A DNA stretch of 64,000 nucleotides, taken from positions 2,835,450 through 2,899,449 of the forward strand of contig NZ_KB889965.1 of NCBI RefSeq assembly GCF_000372865.1. Reading direction: 5' to 3'. Shown one piece after another: positions 59,659 through 64,000 of the stretch (position 1 is the stretch's first letter; every line of letters begins with the position of its first letter). A program made the translations under genes and the position numbers. Under the pieces are notes generated by a model, which ran no database searches, had not been told where the DNA came from, and saw only the letters and a program-made list of their open reading frames with translations. This stretch comes from Methylosarcina fibrata AML-C10. Lineage in GTDB: Bacteria; Pseudomonadota; Gammaproteobacteria; Methylococcales; Methylomonadaceae.

Positions 59659-62130
59659 TCAATACTCCAGCCGGAGCGAGCCGATCGCGGTCAGCGGCGC
59701 GCCCGGATAGACGCCCAGGGCCGGCGCGACGTTGGAATCGGGATCGGTCGATTCGTAATATTCCTTGTCCAAAAGGTTACGGACGTTGAATTGCGCGGTC
59801 AGGCGGGTCGGCCCCACGTAACGCTTGTAAGCGACAAAGGCGTCCATGCGCACATAGCCCGGCAGTTGAAACGAATTCTGGAAATCGCCTTCACGCTGAC
59901 CGGCCAAAACGCCGCCGACGCCGAAACTGAAGCCTTCCGGCGCGTCGGTGCCGTTCAACGCGTACTTCAGCCACAGGCTGCCGGCATGTTCCGGTACGTT
60001 GGCGAGGCGGTTGCCGGCCGTGCCGCCGCTGTGGTCTTCGAGAACGCGCGCATCGGTAAAGGCGTAACTGCCGATCACGCTGAGCTTGTCGGTGACGTAG
60101 CCGGATACGTCCAGTTCGATGCCCTGGCTGCGCTGTTTGTTGGCGATTTTATCGAAGGGGTCGGGCGTCGACAGGTCGCTGACCAGGATGTTGTCCTTGG
60201 TCAGATAGTAATACGCCAGCGTTCCGATCAGGCGACGGTCGAACAGTTGCGTTTTAATGCCGGCTTCGAATTGCTCCGCAATCTGTGGAGCAAAGGTCCG
60301 TCCGTCGGCGGCCGGCGCGTTGTTGGCGCCGAACGACGTGGTCCAACTGCCGTAGATGCTGAGTTCTTTCCAGGGTTCGTACAGGATGCCGACCTTGGGG
60401 CTGAAGCCCTGGTCTTTGCGGGTATAAGGGTCGACCAGATAGCCTGCGGTTTTGAAATCGAAAGCGTTGCCGCGCCCGGTTTCCGCCCAGTCGTGACGGC
60501 CGCCGCCGATGATGTGCAGTTTGTCCCACAGCGTAATCTGGTCCTGAAAATAAACGCCATACCACCCGTTGTAGATCACACTGCGATTGAGCCCCGGACG
60601 GGAAGATGTCAGAAAGGCCGCGTCGAAGACCGGTTGCGGAATACCGTAGCTGGAGTACGGGTTATAGATGTTGATCGCCAGATTCGGGTCGGGGGCAATC
60701 CATTGCCCATCCGAGCCGTACTTGTTGAACACGCGGTAAAAATCAAACCCCGCCAGCACTCGATGCCGGGTAAAGCCGAGATCGAATTTACCGGTAATGT
60801 CCAGATTGGTCGCGTAGGTTTCCTGCTCGTTGCTCTGGCTGAAGATATTGCGCTGCAACAACCCGGTAGACTGATTCAACGCGGCCGCCGCATTGAAGGC
60901 GGGCGCGGGGTTCACGAACGTATTGATGCCGTCGGTCAGGCTGGCCAGAAAGCGGTTGTGTATCGCCCAATCCTCATTGAAACGATGGTTGATTTCGGAG
61001 CCGACTTTCACACCCGACTGATACCCTAGCGGCGTATTCGGATCGCCCAGATTGCGGCTGATCGGAATCGGCGCGGGGCGCTTGCCGATAACCGGGATGC
61101 CGAAGTCGGCGGTCGCGAATTTTTCCGTGCCCTCGATGTCGATCGTAACGTCGGTGGCGTCGGTCGGCCGCCAGGTGATGCTTGGGTTAAACAGTTTGCG
61201 ATCGGCCGAAACAAAATCGCGAAACGAATTGTTGCTCTGATAGGCGCCGGAAAAACGGTAGAGTAATTGTTTGTCGTCGGTAATCGGTCCACCGGCATCC
61301 CACTGCGTGCGGTAATGATCGTACGAGCCGAACTGCTGTTCCAGCGAATAATACGGCGCATCCAGCGGCCGTTTGGTCGTGATGCTGATCAGGCCGCCCG
61401 GCTCGGTGCGGCCGTACAACTGCGCCGGGCCTTTCAGCACCTCGATGCTGTCCAGATTGCCGGCGTCGAAATCGCCGAAACCGCCCTCGTTGGTCAACAG
61501 GCCGTTGCGATAAATATTGCCGGTTCGAAAGCCGCGGACGATGAAGCCGCCGCCCGCACCCAGCGACGGCTGTGCGCGCACGCCGCTGACGTTTTCGAGC
61601 GCGTCCTTGACCTTGGTCGATTTCTGGTCGTCCATCACCGCGCGCGGCACCACCTGCACCGAGAACGGCGTTTCCATGAGCGGCGTGTCGGTTTTGGTCG
61701 CGGTACGGGAATTCAATCGTTGATAGCCCGGATTGTAAGGGTCGGTCGCCTCGTATTCGGCGGCGCCGCTGACGCTGACCGGCGGCAGCGTTGCCGCGCC
61801 GGACGCGGGAGCCGGCGCGGCGGCCGGCGGTTTCTCCACCGTTACCGTCTTGCCGTTGGCGAAGCGGTAACGCAGGCCGGAGCCGCCCAGCAATCGCGTC
61901 AATGCTTCCGCCGGCGTGTAGTCGCCGTGCACCGCCGGGGCGCGGACGTTTTCGGCGATGCCGTCCTCGTACAGCACCTGCAGGCCGGTCACGGTCGAAA
62001 AGCGGGCCAGCGCCGAGGGCAAAGGCTGTGCGGGAATGTTGAACGGCTCGGCAATGACCGTCGCCGGCGCCAACAGCGCGGCGGTCAGCATGGCGGGGCG
62101 GAAAGAAAAAGGCAACGGGGTCGACGGCAT
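59659..62130 (-). CDS. TonB-dependent siderophore receptor with STN domain (module 4)
   Basis: 823 residues: signal (AMLTAALLAPATVIA), STN (FNIPAQPLPSALARFSTVTG), plug (DTPLMETPFSVQVVPRAVMDD, IEVLKGPAQLYGRTEPGGLISI) and barrel ending IGSLRLEY. From the plug onward it is closely similar to receptor 1 at 40163-42622, for example SLEQQFGSYDHYRTQWDAGG against SLEQQFGSYDYYRTQWDATG, yet its codons are GC-rich throughout. A CGTCT at 62172-62176 on the minus strand is a candidate ECF -10, 42 bases upstream. Confidence 0.95.
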   Translation of the reverse strand: MPSTPLPFSFRPAMLTAALLAPATVIAEPFNIPAQPLPSALARFSTVTGLQVLYEDGIAENVRAPAVHGDYTPAEALTRLLGGSGLRYRFANGKTVTVEKPPAAAPAPASGAATLPPVSVSGAAEYEATDPYNPGYQRLNSRTATKTDTPLMETPFSVQVVPRAVMDDQKSTKVKDALENVSGVRAQPSLGAGGGFIVRGFRTGNIYRNGLLTNEGGFGDFDAGNLDSIEVLKGPAQLYGRTEPGGLISITTKRPLDAPYYSLEQQFGSYDHYRTQWDAGGPITDDKQLLYRFSGAYQSNNSFRDFVSADRKLFNPSITWRPTDATDVTIDIEGTEKFATADFGIPVIGKRPAPIPISRNLGDPNTPLGYQSGVKVGSEINHRFNEDWAIHNRFLASLTDGINTFVNPAPAFNAAAALNQSTGLLQRNIFSQSNEQETYATNLDITGKFDLGFTRHRVLAGFDFYRVFNKYGSDGQWIAPDPNLAINIYNPYSSYGIPQPVFDAAFLTSSRPGLNRSVIYNGWYGVYFQDQITLWDKLHIIGGGRHDWAETGRGNAFDFKTAGYLVDPYTRKDQGFSPKVGILYEPWKELSIYGSWTTSFGANNAPAADGRTFAPQIAEQFEAGIKTQLFDRRLIGTLAYYYLTKDNILVSDLSTPDPFDKIANKQRSQGIELDVSGYVTDKLSVIGSYAFTDARVLEDHSGGTAGNRLANVPEHAGSLWLKYALNGTDAPEGFSFGVGGVLAGQREGDFQNSFQLPGYVRMDAFVAYKRYVGPTRLTAQFNVRNLLDKEYYESTDPDSNVAPALGVYPGAPLTAIGSLRLEY

Positions 62131-62240
62131 AAACTCAATTCTCCTTGGTCAAAAACTCGGGTTGTGACACAAGACGAAACAAGCGGGGCTTTACCCTTAG
62201 TGCCGATAAAAAATTTTTGAAATCCTTACCTTGGGAGGCT

Positions 62241-62304
62241 GCCGTAAAAGTCAATACAGAACCTTCTCCCCGAGGAAGAGGCAGGGAGAGGGGGTTTTTA
62301 CGGC
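62241..62304. repeat. Dispersed hairpin repeat
   Basis: Ends GCCGTAAAA / TTTTACGGC enclose CCTTCTCCCCGAGGAAGAGG-type sequence, related to the repeat upstream of receptor 1. Located between FecR 4 and receptor 4. Confidence 0.7.
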
Positions 62305-62323
62305 CTTCTCCTTTGGCGAAGGG

Positions 62324-63295
62324 TTAATACAATACGACCACGCCGCCCGGAATCCGCACCGCCCGGGCGTGCAATATGGCGGTAAGTGCATCGACGACCC
62401 CGTCAGGGTCGTCGGCATTGAAAATGCCGCTGATCCTTCGTTCGGCCAGAGTCCGGCTCACCACAGCAATAGGCCCCGCTCGATAGCGGTTGACCTCCGC
62501 GACCACTTCTGCCAGGGGTTGCCGATAGAACACCACCTGGCCGCGCCGCCAGGCCAAAAGGGTGTCCACATCACCTGCGGACAGGGCCTCAAAACGGCCG
62601 TCCCGATAGCCGATCTGCCGCCGGGCAGAAACGGAGACCGACGCCATGCCGGAACTGACCGCCACCACGCCTTCGCTGACCGTCACCTGTACCGCTCCGG
62701 CCTGCTTTCTGACGTCGAAAGCCGTGCCTACCGCGCGCGCTTCGACGTTGCCGCCGGCAACGATGAACGGCCGTTTTTTATTCGGCGCGACTTCGAAATA
62801 GGCCTCGCCGCGCAACAAGTCGATCCGCCGCTCCGCGTTCGAATAATGTACGGCCAGGGCGGTATCGGTATTCAGGAGCAAGCGCGAACCGTCGTCCAGA
62901 GTGACGGACAGGCGCTCGCCCGAAGCGGTACGGTAATCGCTCACCGCGTTTTGGTAAAACGTCGGCAACCGAACCGAAACAACGGCCAACAGCAAAGCCA
63001 GACAAGGCCATGCCATCCGGAGGCCGGGCCTCGACGGCGGAGCCATCACAGACGCTTCGGCAGCCAGCCGGGCATGAACATTGACGGCCGGTGCGCGCAG
63101 CACCGTCCATAAATCCTCGATACGTTGATAAGCCTGCCGGTGCCGCGGGTCGGCTTTAAGCCAGGCGTCAAACCGCGCTCTGTCGTCGGCACTGACGTCG
63201 TCGGCCCGGAGGCGGGCAAACCACGTCGCGGCCTGATCGGAAATACGGGATGCGGTCCTGAAAGGTCGTTCTACCATGGCACAAGGCGGTCTCAA
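62324..63295 (-). CDS. FecR-type transmembrane sigma regulator (module 4)
   Basis: 323 residues: DUF4880 domain (AATWFARLRADDVS, FDAWLKADPRHRQAYQRIEDLW), one helix (PCLALLLAVVSVRLPTFY), FecR domain (YRTASGERLSVTLDDGSRLLLNTD, LLRGEAYFEVAPNKKRPFIV) and an STN-like C-terminus. It follows the sigma gene by 44 bases and precedes receptor 4. Confidence 0.93.
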   Translation of the reverse strand: MRPPCAMVERPFRTASRISDQAATWFARLRADDVSADDRARFDAWLKADPRHRQAYQRIEDLWTVLRAPAVNVHARLAAEASVMAPPSRPGLRMAWPCLALLLAVVSVRLPTFYQNAVSDYRTASGERLSVTLDDGSRLLLNTDTALAVHYSNAERRIDLLRGEAYFEVAPNKKRPFIVAGGNVEARAVGTAFDVRKQAGAVQVTVSEGVVAVSSGMASVSVSARRQIGYRDGRFEALSAGDVDTLLAWRRGQVVFYRQPLAEVVAEVNRYRAGPIAVVSRTLAERRISGIFNADDPDGVVDALTAILHARAVRIPGGVVVLY

Positions 63296-63339
63296 ATAAA
63301 TCCCATTATGATGACGAGTTCGGCTTTATGCGGCAAGGG

Positions 63340-63846
63340 CTAAGTAATGGAGTCCGCATCCGCCTGCAACCGACTCAGCGCCTTGCGCATGTGGCTCTCG
63401 ACGGTACGGACGGAGATTCCCAATTCCTCGGCCACTTCAGCATACGATCTGCCTTCGACCCGGCACAGCAGGAAGACGCTGCGGCACTGCGGCGGCAAAG
63501 CGTGGATCAAGGTTTCGAAGCGATCCATTTGCTGGCGCGCCGCCAGCACGCGATCCGGTCCCGGCTTTACGCAAACGATATCTTCCTCCGGTTGTCCCAC
63601 GTAACGCTGCTGTTGCCGCATTCGCGAGCGCAAATGATCCAGCGCCAGATTATCGGCTACCCGGAACATGAAAGCGTGCCAGTTTTTGATTTCATCGCCG
63701 GCCGGATAATCGGCCAGACGCAGGTAGGTTTCCTGAAGCAGATCGGCCGCGGCTTCGCTGCATTGCACGCGGCGCAACAAATAACGCCGAAGTTCCTGAC
63801 GTGATCTCAGAAAAACTTGCAAAAGATCGTGCTCCAATGAAGCCAT
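63340..63846 (-). CDS. FecI-type ECF sigma factor (module 4)
   Basis: 168 residues from ATG 63846 (MASLEHDLLQVFLRSRQELR); an upstream ATG at 63882 is in frame, and neither has a good ribosome-binding site. Region 2 (AAADLLQETYLRLADYP, WHAFMFRVADNLALDHLRSR) and region 4 (LPPQCRSVFLLCRVEGRSYAEVAEELGISVRTVESHM) are typical. No gene lies between 63883 and the window end at 64000. Confidence 0.9.
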   Translation of the reverse strand: MASLEHDLLQVFLRSRQELRRYLLRRVQCSEAAADLLQETYLRLADYPAGDEIKNWHAFMFRVADNLALDHLRSRMRQQQRYVGQPEEDIVCVKPGPDRVLAARQQMDRFETLIHALPPQCRSVFLLCRVEGRSYAEVAEELGISVRTVESHMRKALSRLQADADSIT

Positions 63847-64000
63847 AAAAAATGATAGAGAAATGCCGAATTCAAAGAACAACGGAAACAGGGAAAGTTT
63901 GTCGACAACCGTCCGGTTACTGAAGGCAATAACCGTGCCGATATGGGCAACATCTTAAAGAACCGAATTTCTTTCAGCCTCCAAGCAGTCTGGCTCCGCC

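Noticed and set aside
58395-59789. Plus-strand open frame of 464 codons opposite the second CSCC propeller
   Set aside because: Antisense to a secreted protein with a signal peptide and motifs shared with a second copy elsewhere in the window.
59626-61029. Plus-strand open frame of 467 codons opposite receptor 4
   Set aside because: Antisense shadow of a TonB-dependent receptor gene; no motif on this strand.
63883-64000. Gene at the right window edge
   Set aside because: No frame with support; only the region upstream of sigma factor 4.

Overview
This window suggests a gammaproteobacterium of moderately high GC with a dense accessory gene load. CmoM-type and LsrG-type enzymes, a CpxRA-like pair, FecIR signalling and TonB-dependent receptors with an STN domain all fit that class. 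A Methylococcales-like methanotroph is my guess from overall style only, because no methane or methanol oxidation gene is present to prove it. No rRNA, tRNA or CRISPR array was seen.

Layout. (1) 1-5055, minus: a tripartite RND efflux operon (adaptor, pump, outer membrane factor cut by the window edge) with a terminator-like hairpin in its leader. (2) 5732-8451, plus: two overlapping membrane-linked GTPase genes, the first with a DUF697-type C-terminus. (3) 8620-9210: an IS200/IS605 element whose tnpA is shifted by a 20-bp tandem duplication. (4) 9287-13964, minus: a MacAB-like ABC efflux operon with its own outer membrane factor, cut off from its upstream region by an IS630 element. Beyond the IS lie a Spy/CpxP-like gene and a divergent CpxRA-like two-component system that share a perfect CpxR box. 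(5) 18105-21970: a patchwork of an IS481 element, a broken HigBA-type toxin-antitoxin pair, a HicBA pair, an attC-like site with a cassette-like open frame, two related MITEs with 8-bp target duplications, and two fragments of a second copy of the GTPase gene from region 2. (6) 22003-29135: housekeeping and single genes (periplasmic propeller, LsrG-like protein plus Fe-dependent alcohol dehydrogenase, DinB, YjdM, CmoM, TauE/SafE). (7) 29647-35336, plus: a third tripartite pump of RND type. (8) 36072-63846: a metal or siderophore uptake island with one TonB-ExbB-ExbD set, four sigma/FecR/TonB-receptor modules, remnants of two further receptors, a PepSY membrane protein, two secreted Asp-box propeller proteins with a CSCC motif, a CPPC thioredoxin, and a REP-associated tyrosine transposase with matching palindromes.

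How it fits together. In each uptake module the receptor binds a ligand outside, TonB-ExbBD powers import, and the STN domain signals through FecR to an ECF sigma factor that turns on the receptor gene. A promoter-like motif (GGGG, 16 bases, CGTCTTAT) is found upstream of tonB, of one CSCC propeller gene and of the region 7 RND operon. This suggests that uptake, the propeller/thioredoxin pair and that pump are switched on together, for example if the pump exports a siderophore. The CSCC propeller plus CPPC thioredoxin unit, tied to FecIR/receptor modules and to related palindromes, is the best candidate here for an undescribed system.
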